Below, piece after piece: positions 1 through 9,076 of a DNA stretch of 24,046 nt. Each line of letters starts with the position of its first letter. The first letter of the stretch is position 1. The notes beneath the pieces are model-generated. The model saw only the letters and a program-made list of their open reading frames with translations, ran no database searches and had not been told where the DNA came from. Source of the stretch: CAIVAT01 sp964628215 (lineage in GTDB: Bacteria > Bacteroidota > Bacteroidia > Bacteroidales > FEN-979); the NCBI GenBank assembly GCA_964628215.1, contig CAZVNF010000043.1:1-24046 (forward strand), given 5' to 3'. Made by a program: the position numbers and the translations under genes.

Positions 1-2629
1 TGCAAAGACATTTACCATTACGGTGAACCCGACACCTACTGTTAATCCGCTAAGCAATCTGGCGTTTTGTCATAATTCCCAAACCACTCCCGTTTCCTTC
101 TCCGGAGATGTTGCAAATACAGTATACAACTGGACCAACAGCAATACCACCATAGGACTTGCTGCCAGCGGATCCGGAACGATTTCACCATTTCAGGCCA
201 CAAATACCACCAATGCACCGGTTACCGCCACCATTACAGTTACCCCGGTTTTCACAAACCTGGCAATACCATGCCCGGGAACTTCCACCTCATTTATAAT
301 AATGGTGAACCCAAACCCATTGGTACAATTCCCGGGTTCAGGCCCATATTCGCAAAATGTTTGCTCAGGGTCAAATTCCATGGTTGCCATCCCATTAAAT
401 ACCAATGTGACCTCTCCGGTAATTTCATATTCCTGGACAGCTACGGCATATGATGACCTGGGAATTCCTTCCTCCGCCATTGGGGGATACATGACCCCAA
501 ATTCAGGTCCTTCCATTCCCGGGGAAAACCTGATCAGTTCCTTGCTTACACCCGGTTATGTGAACTATGAGGTTCAGGCTACCCTCACTGCCAATGGTAT
601 TGGTTGTCCGGGACCTGTAAACACTTACCGGGTTAATGTCAATCCCAGCCCAACAGTCACACCTTCGATAACAAGCCAATCCATATGCTCCGGCGATGCA
701 AGTTTAAGAATTGATTTTACACCGAATGTGACCCCTGTAGACTATATCTGGACTGCCGTTCAAACCGTAGGCGTCACAGGTGTAATCCTTATAGGTACTG
801 ATCCATTTATCCAACCACAAACCCTTCAGACAACTGCGGTTGCACAAGGGTTTGTAAAGTATGAAATCACCCCTGTTTACACCGGGGGAGGAACATTTAC
901 ATGCCCGGGAGGCTTTTCTTATTCGACCATCATGGTGAACCCATTGCCTGTAACTCCTATTATTACAGGTGGTTCAGGCCCGGGAGCCGGGCACATTGAA
1001 TGCGAAAATCAACCCAATGTCCGTTATACTGTTCCTTTATTGCCGGGCCACACCTATTCCTGGACAGTTACCGCGGGTACCTTTGTGGGATCATCAACAT
1101 CCAACATTGTTGATGTTAACTGGGGTCCTGCAAATCCGAACGGATCGTTGCAAGTCACAGACACAGATGAGAATTTCACCACAGCTTGTTTCTCGACATC
1201 TGCAGTATACAATGTCAATATCACTCCGCGGCCCAGTCCTACCATTACCCTTCCCAATCTGACAGGAATCTGCCAGGAACAGACAGGCACTTACTCAACC
1301 GAGTCAGGAATGACCAATTATGACTGGACCATTCCGGCAGACGGGGTCATTACCTCCGGCGGAGATGGCAGCAGTATGATCAAGGTGCGCTGGACAACAC
1401 CCGGACCGAAAACCATTTATGTCAATTACACCAACTCTTATAATTGCGATGGACTTCCACCGGGAGGATCAGCCATTTTCGTTGTGCATCCTCTTCCTGA
1501 TGTAAATATTGCCGGAACAGGAACTACACCTGTTTGCCAGGATTATCCTCAAACATATCCATACACCACACAAACGGTTGATCCGACAGCCATTTACAAC
1601 TGGTCGATTCCCATGGGCAGCGGGACTATATCTCCCTCCGCCTCCTCCAATCCTATTCAGGTAAAATGGTTTAACTCAGGAAATGCACAACTCAAAGTAA
1701 TAGCCACCACATCTTACGGTTGTATTGACACAAGAACAATTCCTATAACGGTAAAGGCCAAACCCACAGTTTCATTGTCTTCCTGTTTTGATCAGACCAC
1801 GATACTTAATGCCAAACCTGTCAAACTATCAGGAGGGCTGCCCGTTGGTTCTGCAGGTCTGTATTATATAGGCCAGCCACTGGTGAATCCGGTGACTCAT
1901 TTCACACCATCTTCGCTCGGGGTACATAACATATATTTCTCATTTACAAATGATGACGGATGTATCAATACCAGCAATCCCATATCGATTACGGTGCTGG
2001 ATCCATCAACCTTCTTTACAGGTTGTCCGGGCACTTTGACAGACAGAAGGGAATCACCTCCGGTTACCTATCGTACCGTTTGGATTGGCTCACAATGCTG
2101 GATGCAGGATAACCTGCGATATGCCAGGGGTGAGGCGGGTTATACAAGTACGCCTTATACAACACCACAAACCGACAATTGTAAATTCGAACGTTATTGC
2201 ATGCTGCCCGGAGACCCGGATTGCTCTAAATATGGAGGTTTTTATCAATGGGATGAGCTCATGACCTATGCCGGAGCCGACCGGGCGCAGGGGTTCTGTC
2301 CGCCGGGATGGCACATACCAAACGAATTGGAATGGGATAATATGATCAGTGCGGTATCAGGAGGTATTGGAAACGGGGTTGCAGGATCATTCCTGAAAAG
2401 CCAGAATGCCAGCAGCATCTTCAAAGGATCTCTTGCAGGGTTTTTCTATTTAAACAATATCCAGTCCTACAACGATTTGTCAATGCAGGCAACCATGTTC
2501 TGGACTTCTACTTATGATACTTCTACCAAAAGAGCCGTAGCCAGAGGCCTTAACTCATTCACACCCAGCGTGTCAAGATACGAAAGCCCCGGAGTTAATG
2601 CATTCCCGGTGAGGTGTGTAAAGGATTAA
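1..2629 (+). CDS. FISUMP-A: PKD-like multidomain surface protein with C-terminal FISUMP domain (5' partial)
   Basis: The reading frame is already open at position 2, in the middle of a PKD-like module (TFTITVNP precedes the GTG at 23), so the true start lies upstream and that GTG is not the start codon. About 875 residues are visible. They form a chain of beta-sandwich PKD/Ig-like modules with recurring Cys and VNPxP boundaries (for example near nt 29-37, 305-319 and 935-949). A linker module with KPxxLxGGxPxG follows (about nt 1755-2020), then a FISUMP domain (about nt 2030-2626) with WIGSQCWMQ, DNCKFERYC, GFCPPGWHIP and the terminal VRCVKD. The visible part aligns almost without gaps to residues about 653-1524 of the protein at 9077-13651, so the two are collinear paralogues. 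There is no T9SS C-terminal domain. The stop is 12 nt before the next gene. Likely extracellular or cell-surface; adhesin or matrix role is inference, ligand unknown. Confidence 0.9.
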   Translation, partial: AKTFTITVNPTPTVNPLSNLAFCHNSQTTPVSFSGDVANTVYNWTNSNTTIGLAASGSGTISPFQATNTTNAPVTATITVTPVFTNLAIPCPGTSTSFIIMVNPNPLVQFPGSGPYSQNVCSGSNSMVAIPLNTNVTSPVISYSWTATAYDDLGIPSSAIGGYMTPNSGPSIPGENLISSLLTPGYVNYEVQATLTANGIGCPGPVNTYRVNVNPSPTVTPSITSQSICSGDASLRIDFTPNVTPVDYIWTAVQTVGVTGVILIGTDPFIQPQTLQTTAVAQGFVKYEITPVYTGGGTFTCPGGFSYSTIMVNPLPVTPIITGGSGPGAGHIECENQPNVRYTVPLLPGHTYSWTVTAGTFVGSSTSNIVDVNWGPANPNGSLQVTDTDENFTTACFSTSAVYNVNITPRPSPTITLPNLTGICQEQTGTYSTESGMTNYDWTIPADGVITSGGDGSSMIKVRWTTPGPKTIYVNYTNSYNCDGLPPGGSAIFVVHPLPDVNIAGTGTTPVCQDYPQTYPYTTQTVDPTAIYNWSIPMGSGTISPSASSNPIQVKWFNSGNAQLKVIATTSYGCIDTRTIPITVKAKPTVSLSSCFDQTTILNAKPVKLSGGLPVGSAGLYYIGQPLVNPVTHFTPSSLGVHNIYFSFTNDDGCINTSNPISITVLDPSTFFTGCPGTLTDRRESPPVTYRTVWIGSQCWMQDNLRYARGEAGYTSTPYTTPQTDNCKFERYCMLPGDPDCSKYGGFYQWDELMTYAGADRAQGFCPPGWHIPNELEWDNMISAVSGGIGNGVAGSFLKSQNASSIFKGSLAGFFYLNNIQSYNDLSMQATMFWTSTYDTSTKRAVARGLNSFTPSVSRYESPGVNAFPVRCVKD

Positions 2630-2641
2630 CAGCGAATAACA

Positions 2642-5600
2642 ATGAGGAACATATCACGAATTATTTTTCTTTTTCATGCGTTTTTTTTAATTACAATCTC
2701 AACTTTCGCTGAAGGAACAAAGGAGTTGATGCCCAGTTCGGGAACTCCGACCCGTATCCTTATTGCAAGAGGTACTGTTGGCGGGCAACAACGAGACCCT
2801 TTCGCGGTGGAAGGCGAAGATGCAGATTACCGTCTTTTCATTCATATTTCAAATCATGCTACGGAAATGATTTACTTCGGATTGGGAGCAAACAGTGGTT
2901 CCGCACTCAATTGGAGGATACATGCACCTGACGGTTCAATTGCCTGGCCTGTACCCCCTGCTACTGCTCAAACTCCTATTACTGGCCAGACTGGATTTAT
3001 CAACAACTATACGGAAGCGTTCAATGGTCCGGCTAGTTTGACCCCGGGCGGATATAATGCGTTATCCCTGGATCCAACTGCAAATGGCGATTATTACATG
3101 ACTTTCGAAATCAGTAACGGGTCTGACCGGGCTTTTGATTTCTTTGATATTACTGTAGTAAATACCGATCTTACGCCGGATGAAGCAATTCCGGGTCGTG
3201 TTTTTTCAAAATGCTGGCAGATTCGGAATCCACAAATTGGCACAGGACCATCATATTACACTTTCTCGGGTCTCATGTATATTTTATCTGCCGATGGAAT
3301 AGTTACCAAGTTTGACCCTAACAACTGCGAAGGGCGTGATTTTTCCTTTTCAAGCAATGCCTCCGGCTGCTACCAGATTAACCCGCCTGCCATGCCCAGC
3401 AATGAAGCAAGGCGGTCGCAACTCGGAAGGCACAACTATCCGCAATACCCTATATTTCTGAATAATCCGGATGAAGACGCCTATCCCAGCGGTGTTATCG
3501 GAGAACTGGTAATCCCACCACCTCCCACTCCTGCAGTAATAACAACCACACATTGCGCAACGGGCACCATTGACTTTGAATTCTCTGTAACACAGCCTGG
3601 TTCAGTTCAAATCGACCTGATGTTGAATGCGGCACTGGGAAGCCCTTATGTTGACAGACAAATAGTTCAGAATGTAGTTAAATTCGGCAATACTGTAACC
3701 TGGGACGGATTCGATGGAGCAACCCCTCCAAACGCAGTGCCCAACAACACTCTGTTTAATTTCAGCCTCACATATATCAATGGGATGACACACCTTCCTT
3801 TGTATGATGTGGAAGTGAACAGTGGATTCCGGGTATTTCTCGTCCGTCCGCCGAGTTCAGATCCTAAATTTTTCTGGGATGATGTTCATATCTCAGGAGG
3901 AACAGCCAATCTTACCGGATGCCAGAGTTCACCTACTTCAACCTGCCATCCGTGGAGCGACAGCCAGGGGAACGTGAATACCATTAACACCTGGTGGTAT
4001 GTTTCCAACACATCCACTGCACCGGCAATGATCACTGAAAGAAGATTGCCGGGAGTTTTGTCAGCAATTAACGGCGACCCAGATGTTTGCGAAGGAGAGA
4101 CTGTCACCTACTCTGTAAATTTGGAGCAAAACTCCACGTCCTATAGCTGGACACATCCAGGAGGTACCGTTGTAACCACACTTCCAACGATAACCATTGA
4201 TTTTACCGGAATGCCCATCGGACCGGATTTGCTGAAAGTACAAGGTTTGAATGACTGCGGCAGCGGTCCGAAATCAACCCTCCCCATCACCATCCACGCT
4301 CTTCCCGTAGCCACCATTACCGGCGCTGATGCTGTTTGTAAGAACAGTACTCATAATTATTCAACCCAAACCGGCATGGCAAATTACATCTGGATTGTTT
4401 CTGCAGGAGGCACAATCAATTCAGGCGCCGGAACAAATCTGATATCCGTGAGCTGGCCTGCTTTTGGAGTTCAAACCCTGTCCATATCTTATGACGACCC
4501 ATTCGGATGTGGCGTACCCACCCCTGCCGTTAAAAATATTTCGGTAAATCCATTGCCAACAGCCACCATCACAGGAACAACAGAGGTATGCAAGAATTCT
4601 ACACCCCCTTCAATAACTTTGTCCGGGGCAGATGCCACTCCACCCTATACATTTACATATAACATCAACGGAGGACCTGACCTTACGACTACGAGTATTG
4701 GAAACACTGCGGTACTTGCCGTTCCGACCAACACAGCCGGAACTTTTGTATATAATCTGCTGAAGGTGGAGGATGCCAGCCTGTCTGTTTGCTCCCAGAT
4801 ACAAACTGGCAGCGCTACCGTAGTGGTAAACCCATTGCCTACTGCCTCAATTACCGGCACCACTGCTGTTTGCCAGAATTCGTCATCGCCCGTGATCACA
4901 TTTACCGGTGCAACTGCCACCCCACCCTACACATTTACCTATAAAATCAACGGAGGGCCTGATCTTACAATCACCAGTATCGGGAACAATGTCACACTGG
5001 CAGTTCCAACAGGTACACCGGGTATCTTTACCTATGAACTTATCAGTGTGAAGGATGCCACTCTGACTACCTGCAACCAGCCGCAGACAGGAAATGCCGT
5101 CGTTACCGTAAATCCATTACCGGCAGGCACTGTTTCAGGAACCATTGCAATCTGCCTGAATTCAACCCCTCCTGATGTTACTTTCACCGGTTCTGCAGGA
5201 ACGCCGCCTTATACATTCACTTACAATATCAACGGAGGGCCCGACCTTTTTACAACCGGCACAGGAAATACCGCTGTTTTACCCGTTCCAACCGGTACAG
5301 CAGGAATTTTTAATTATAACCTGCTCAGTGTGCAGGATGCAAGTGCGACATCGTGCTCCCAAACACAAACCGGAACAGCAACCATCAGCGTAAATCCGCT
5401 GCCAACTGCCTCTATATCAGGAACTACGGCTGTTTGCAGGAATTCTGCTTCGCCAGTTATTACCTTCACCGGTGCGGCCTCCACACCACCATATACCTTT
5501 ACATACAACATCAATGGAGGACCTGATCTTACCGCAACAAGTATTGGAAACAGCGTAACAGTCTCTGTGCCTGCAACCGCTGCAGGTACCTTTCAATATA

Positions 5601-8600
5601 ACCTGCTGAGTGTACAAGATGCCAGCTCCACGGCTTGCAACCAGGCACAAACCGGCACTGCAACCATCAATGTTAATCCGCTGCCAACGGCAACCGTATC
5701 GGGAACCATGGACGTTTGTCTTAATTCGCCCTCTCCCGATATCACATTCACCGGAGCCGCAGCAACACCTCCATACACCTTCACATACAACATCAACGGA
5801 GGCCCTGATCTTTTCACCACGAGTACAGGCAATACAGCAACAGTGCCCGTACCAACATCGGTTACTGGCAGCTATACCTATAACCTGCTCAATGTTCAGG
5901 ACGCCAGTTCGACCACCTGCAATCAAATACAAACAGGCAGTGCAACTGTAAATGTCAAACCACTTCCAACAGCCACAATCAGCGGCAACATTGATTTGTG
6001 CCAGAATGCAGCACCTGGCGTTGTTACTTTTACCGGTGCATCAGCCACTCCTCCTTATACTTTTACTTATAACATTAACGGCGGACCGGTTCTTTCCATT
6101 ACCAGTACCGGAAATACTGCAACAGTCAGCGCACCTGCCACTACTGTGGGAACCTTTGCTTATAATCTGCTTAGTGTTACAGATGCCGGCACTGCAACCT
6201 GCACCCAGGTGCAAAACGGGACAGCTACCGTCATCGTAAACCCCCTTCCTGTTGCCACTATAGGGGGAACAATTGCTGTTTGCCGGAATGCGCCTGCACC
6301 TTTGATCACTTTTACGGGAGGAGCTGCAACCCCGCCCTACACTTTCACCTACACTATCAACGGGGGTCCTGACCTCACCGTAACCAGTATTGGAAACATT
6401 GCCACCGTAATAGTTCCAACCACTGTTGCCGGAGTATATCAATACAATTTAATCAGTGTGCAGGATGCAAGTTCAACTATCTGCACCCAGTTGCAAAACG
6501 GACTGGCAACCGTGACAGTGAACGCTTTACCCACCGCCATCATCTCAGGCGCTACTACCATTTGCCAGAATGCATCATCTCCGGCTATCACTTTTACCGG
6601 TGCATCAGCCACCCCTCCTTATACATTTACCTATAACATAAATGGCGGTCCTGATCTGACTGCAACCAGTATTGGAAACACTTCGGTGATATCTGCTCCT
6701 ACCTCCAGCGCAGGAATTTTTGTTTATAACCTGGTAAGTGTAAAGGATGCCAGTCTTACAGCATGTTCGCAAATACAAAGCGGCAGTGCAACGGTTAATG
6801 TAAATCCTTTGCCAACTGCAGCCATCTCCGGGTCCACTGCAGTGTGCATGAATTCCGCTGCTCCCCTGGTAACCTTTACCGGTTCTGCAGCTACGTCACC
6901 CTATACCTTCACCTATACTATTAATGGCGGATCGAATCAGCAGGCAGTTACCACCAGCGGAAACAGTGTTAATGTGACAGCTCCAACAGGAACTCCTGGT
7001 GTTTTCACTTACAACCTGGTCAGCGTTGTGGATGGAACTTCAACTGCATGTTCCCAACCACAGACAGGAACCGCCACAATTACAGTGAATTCGTTGCCTG
7101 TTCCCACCATCACCGGTCCCGGGGCCAACTGTTTAAATTCTACAAGTAATTACAGCACGCAAAATGGCAGCGGAGAATCAGGATATGTATGGAATTTACT
7201 CTCGGGGGGAGTAATTACAAATCAAACTACATTTGAGCCCACAGTAACATGGACCTCTACGGGAACACATGTAATAAATGTAAACTATACCGATGTCAAC
7301 GGATGTACGGCAGCCAACCCGGTTTCAAAATCTGTGGTTATCAACACCTTGCCATATCCAACGATTACCGGTAATCCGGCAGTTTGTGCAGGGGAAACAA
7401 AACCCTACGTAACCGAACCCGGTGCCCTCTCCTATTCCTGGATTTATCCTCCTTTAGAATCAACTGTGATATCAGGTGGAGGAACCGATCAGAATTTCAT
7501 TGAAATACAGTGGAATGTGCCTGGTATCAAAACACTGAGTGTTAATTATGTGATTGGAACCGGATGTACCGCAACGGTACCTACAGCGCTTCCGGTCACT
7601 GTGAACATCATGCCTGACCCTCACATCAGCGGCCCTGCTTTTCCCATTTGCGGATATTCAAGTCAAAATTACTCTGCAGGCAGCACCGGCCATATTTATG
7701 AATGGGCACCAACAGGAGGAGTTATACAATCGGGCGGCGGAACAAATTCCATCTGGGTTTTATGGGGTAATAGTTTACCGGTCTATCTTGACCTTGTTGA
7801 ACGGATAGCATATACCGGGGTGATCTGCTCGGCCTCTGCCAGCACCCTGCTTGTTTCTTTCAAACCATGGCCTGTGATCCCCGGTGCGATTGCCGGATCG
7901 CCTTCGGTATGCAAATTATCGACATATACCTATACTGTACCACCCATCCAGAATGCAACCAGTCACAGGTGGGAATATACCGGAACAGGCCATACTATTA
8001 GCGGCAATGGCAGCAATACAATCAGCATTACTTTTACCAACGGTGCAACAAGCGGTGATCTTTCTGTAACCGGGGTAAACGATTGCGGCGACGGGCCTGC
8101 GTCTTCTCCGCTGTCAATAACGGTAAACCCGCTGCCTGTTGTGTCCTACACATTATGCAATGACTCATATACCGCGAAAAATGCAAAGCCATTTGTCCTG
8201 AAAGGCGGTCAGCCTGCAGGGACTTCCGGGAACTACTACTTAAACAATCCTGCCTCGGCACCCCTGACCGGAAATATTTTTAATCCGAACGATCCGAATG
8301 TAGTAACCGGCATGAATACCATTTATTATAGATACACCACTGTAAACGGATGTGAAGCAATGGCGCAACAATACATACAGGTCGTGCCATTCAACAGCAG
8401 TTTTCAGTGCGGGGTGAACAGCATCCTTGATCCGCGCGACAACAACACCTACCGCACCGTATGGATCGGTTCGCAATGCTGGATGCAGGAAAACCTTCGT
8501 TACTCCAGGGCAGAGGCTGGCTATACCAGCACTCCTCTTACAACCCCTCAAACGGATAATTGCAAATTCGAACGTTACTGCATTCTCCCAGGAGATCCGA

Positions 8601-9010
8601 ATTGCTCGACCTACGGAGGTTTTTATCAATGGGACGAACTGATACAATATGCTCCGGCCGACAGGGCGCAGGGGTTCTGCCCGCCGGGATGGCACATTCC
8701 AAATGAAATGGAATGGGATCAAATGATCGCCACTGTTTCGGGAGGTATTGGCGATGGCATCGCCGGATCCTTTTTGAAAAGCCAGAACGCCAGCAGTATT
8801 TTCAAAGGGAATCTTGCCGGAATTTTCTATCAGAACAACCTGCAATCCTTTAACGACCCGGTAATGCAGGCAACGATGTACTGGACCTCAACCTATGATG
8901 CAACTACAAAACATGCTACAGCAAGAGGACTTAATACATTTACGCCCAGCGTATTGCGCTATGAAAGCTCCAGTACAAATGCATTCCCTGTAAGGTGCGT
9001 AAAGGATTAA
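2642..9010 (+). CDS. FISUMP-B: giant (2122 aa) secreted PKD-like repeat protein with C-terminal FISUMP domain
   Basis: The ATG at 2642 starts a clear signal peptide (residues 1-23, hydrophobic FLFHAFFLITISTFA, cleavage probably after FA). Residues about 24-470 form an N-terminal region I cannot assign to a family; it has FFWDDVHISGG near its end. Two PKD-like modules follow (about 473-639), then nine near-identical tandem modules of 94-95 aa (640-1486), about four more divergent PKD-like modules (1487-1832), a linker domain with KPFVLKGGQPAG (1833-1921), and a FISUMP domain (about 1922-2122) with SQCWMQ, DNCKFERYC, GFCPPGWHIP and VRCVKD at the very end. Most modules carry one Cys near the start and one near the end, suggesting a structural disulfide. 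No T9SS sorting domain is visible. The gene is 12 nt after FISUMP-A, consistent with cotranscription. Cell-surface stalk or adhesin is the best guess; the ligand is unknown. Confidence 0.93.
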   Translation: MRNISRIIFLFHAFFLITISTFAEGTKELMPSSGTPTRILIARGTVGGQQRDPFAVEGEDADYRLFIHISNHATEMIYFGLGANSGSALNWRIHAPDGSIAWPVPPATAQTPITGQTGFINNYTEAFNGPASLTPGGYNALSLDPTANGDYYMTFEISNGSDRAFDFFDITVVNTDLTPDEAIPGRVFSKCWQIRNPQIGTGPSYYTFSGLMYILSADGIVTKFDPNNCEGRDFSFSSNASGCYQINPPAMPSNEARRSQLGRHNYPQYPIFLNNPDEDAYPSGVIGELVIPPPPTPAVITTTHCATGTIDFEFSVTQPGSVQIDLMLNAALGSPYVDRQIVQNVVKFGNTVTWDGFDGATPPNAVPNNTLFNFSLTYINGMTHLPLYDVEVNSGFRVFLVRPPSSDPKFFWDDVHISGGTANLTGCQSSPTSTCHPWSDSQGNVNTINTWWYVSNTSTAPAMITERRLPGVLSAINGDPDVCEGETVTYSVNLEQNSTSYSWTHPGGTVVTTLPTITIDFTGMPIGPDLLKVQGLNDCGSGPKSTLPITIHALPVATITGADAVCKNSTHNYSTQTGMANYIWIVSAGGTINSGAGTNLISVSWPAFGVQTLSISYDDPFGCGVPTPAVKNISVNPLPTATITGTTEVCKNSTPPSITLSGADATPPYTFTYNINGGPDLTTTSIGNTAVLAVPTNTAGTFVYNLLKVEDASLSVCSQIQTGSATVVVNPLPTASITGTTAVCQNSSSPVITFTGATATPPYTFTYKINGGPDLTITSIGNNVTLAVPTGTPGIFTYELISVKDATLTTCNQPQTGNAVVTVNPLPAGTVSGTIAICLNSTPPDVTFTGSAGTPPYTFTYNINGGPDLFTTGTGNTAVLPVPTGTAGIFNYNLLSVQDASATSCSQTQTGTATISVNPLPTASISGTTAVCRNSASPVITFTGAASTPPYTFTYNINGGPDLTATSIGNSVTVSVPATAAGTFQYNLLSVQDASSTACNQAQTGTATINVNPLPTATVSGTMDVCLNSPSPDITFTGAAATPPYTFTYNINGGPDLFTTSTGNTATVPVPTSVTGSYTYNLLNVQDASSTTCNQIQTGSATVNVKPLPTATISGNIDLCQNAAPGVVTFTGASATPPYTFTYNINGGPVLSITSTGNTATVSAPATTVGTFAYNLLSVTDAGTATCTQVQNGTATVIVNPLPVATIGGTIAVCRNAPAPLITFTGGAATPPYTFTYTINGGPDLTVTSIGNIATVIVPTTVAGVYQYNLISVQDASSTICTQLQNGLATVTVNALPTAIISGATTICQNASSPAITFTGASATPPYTFTYNINGGPDLTATSIGNTSVISAPTSSAGIFVYNLVSVKDASLTACSQIQSGSATVNVNPLPTAAISGSTAVCMNSAAPLVTFTGSAATSPYTFTYTINGGSNQQAVTTSGNSVNVTAPTGTPGVFTYNLVSVVDGTSTACSQPQTGTATITVNSLPVPTITGPGANCLNSTSNYSTQNGSGESGYVWNLLSGGVITNQTTFEPTVTWTSTGTHVINVNYTDVNGCTAANPVSKSVVINTLPYPTITGNPAVCAGETKPYVTEPGALSYSWIYPPLESTVISGGGTDQNFIEIQWNVPGIKTLSVNYVIGTGCTATVPTALPVTVNIMPDPHISGPAFPICGYSSQNYSAGSTGHIYEWAPTGGVIQSGGGTNSIWVLWGNSLPVYLDLVERIAYTGVICSASASTLLVSFKPWPVIPGAIAGSPSVCKLSTYTYTVPPIQNATSHRWEYTGTGHTISGNGSNTISITFTNGATSGDLSVTGVNDCGDGPASSPLSITVNPLPVVSYTLCNDSYTAKNAKPFVLKGGQPAGTSGNYYLNNPASAPLTGNIFNPNDPNVVTGMNTIYYRYTTVNGCEAMAQQYIQVVPFNSSFQCGVNSILDPRDNNTYRTVWIGSQCWMQENLRYSRAEAGYTSTPLTTPQTDNCKFERYCILPGDPNCSTYGGFYQWDELIQYAPADRAQGFCPPGWHIPNEMEWDQMIATVSGGIGDGIAGSFLKSQNASSIFKGNLAGIFYQNNLQSFNDPVMQATMYWTSTYDATTKHATARGLNTFTPSVLRYESSSTNAFPVRCVKD
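4559..7099 (+). repeat. Nine tandem 282/285-nt repeats encoding 94-95 aa PKD-like modules
   Basis: Repeat boundaries (the codon after the LP of a module end) fall at 4559, 4841, 5123, 5405, 5687, 5969, 6251, 6533, 6815 and 7100. That is eight spacings of exactly 282 nt and one of 285 nt. Every copy encodes the core PPYTFTY.INGG (SPYTFTYTINGG in copy 9), a VC/IC/LC.N motif near its start, a C[SNT]Q motif near its end, and a closing V[NK].LP. Copies are much alike in protein but vary at silent sites, so this is an old array under protein-level constraint rather than a fresh slippage product. The array lies wholly inside FISUMP-B, residues 640-1486. Confidence 0.95.
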
Positions 9011-9014
9011 TTTG

Positions 9015-9023
9015 TACCTTTGC
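9015..9023 (+). promoter_or_regulatory. Candidate Bacteroidetes -7 element (TACCTTTGC) upstream of FISUMP-C
   Basis: This 9-mer in the 66-nt gap between FISUMP-B and FISUMP-C matches the Bacteroidetes -7 consensus TAnnTTTG. I see no convincing -33 TTTG at the expected distance; that region is coding. It could let FISUMP-C, the two-component genes, or both be transcribed separately from A and B. Confidence 0.35.
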
Positions 9024-9076
9024 AAGGTCATTATTTCATAACTGAATAAGGATTATTCAACACTTTTCTGTAAAAG

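Noticed and set aside
5417..5932. A 171-codon open frame on the minus strand inside the repeat array, and similar ones at 4610-4920, 5593-5832 and 6041-6442
   Set aside because: They mirror the repetitive codon pattern of FISUMP-B, which keeps other frames open. They have no signal, family resemblance or start context.
4559..7099. CRISPR-like regular repeats
   Set aside because: The repeat unit is 282 nt, wholly protein-coding and variable at silent sites, with no short identical repeat and unique spacers.
8240..8845. A 201-codon minus-strand open frame opposite the FISUMP domain of FISUMP-B (and a shorter one at 2090-2314 opposite FISUMP-A)
   Set aside because: Similar antisense frames occur opposite the FISUMP coding of A and B only because the sense sequence is conserved. 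No evidence of a protein.
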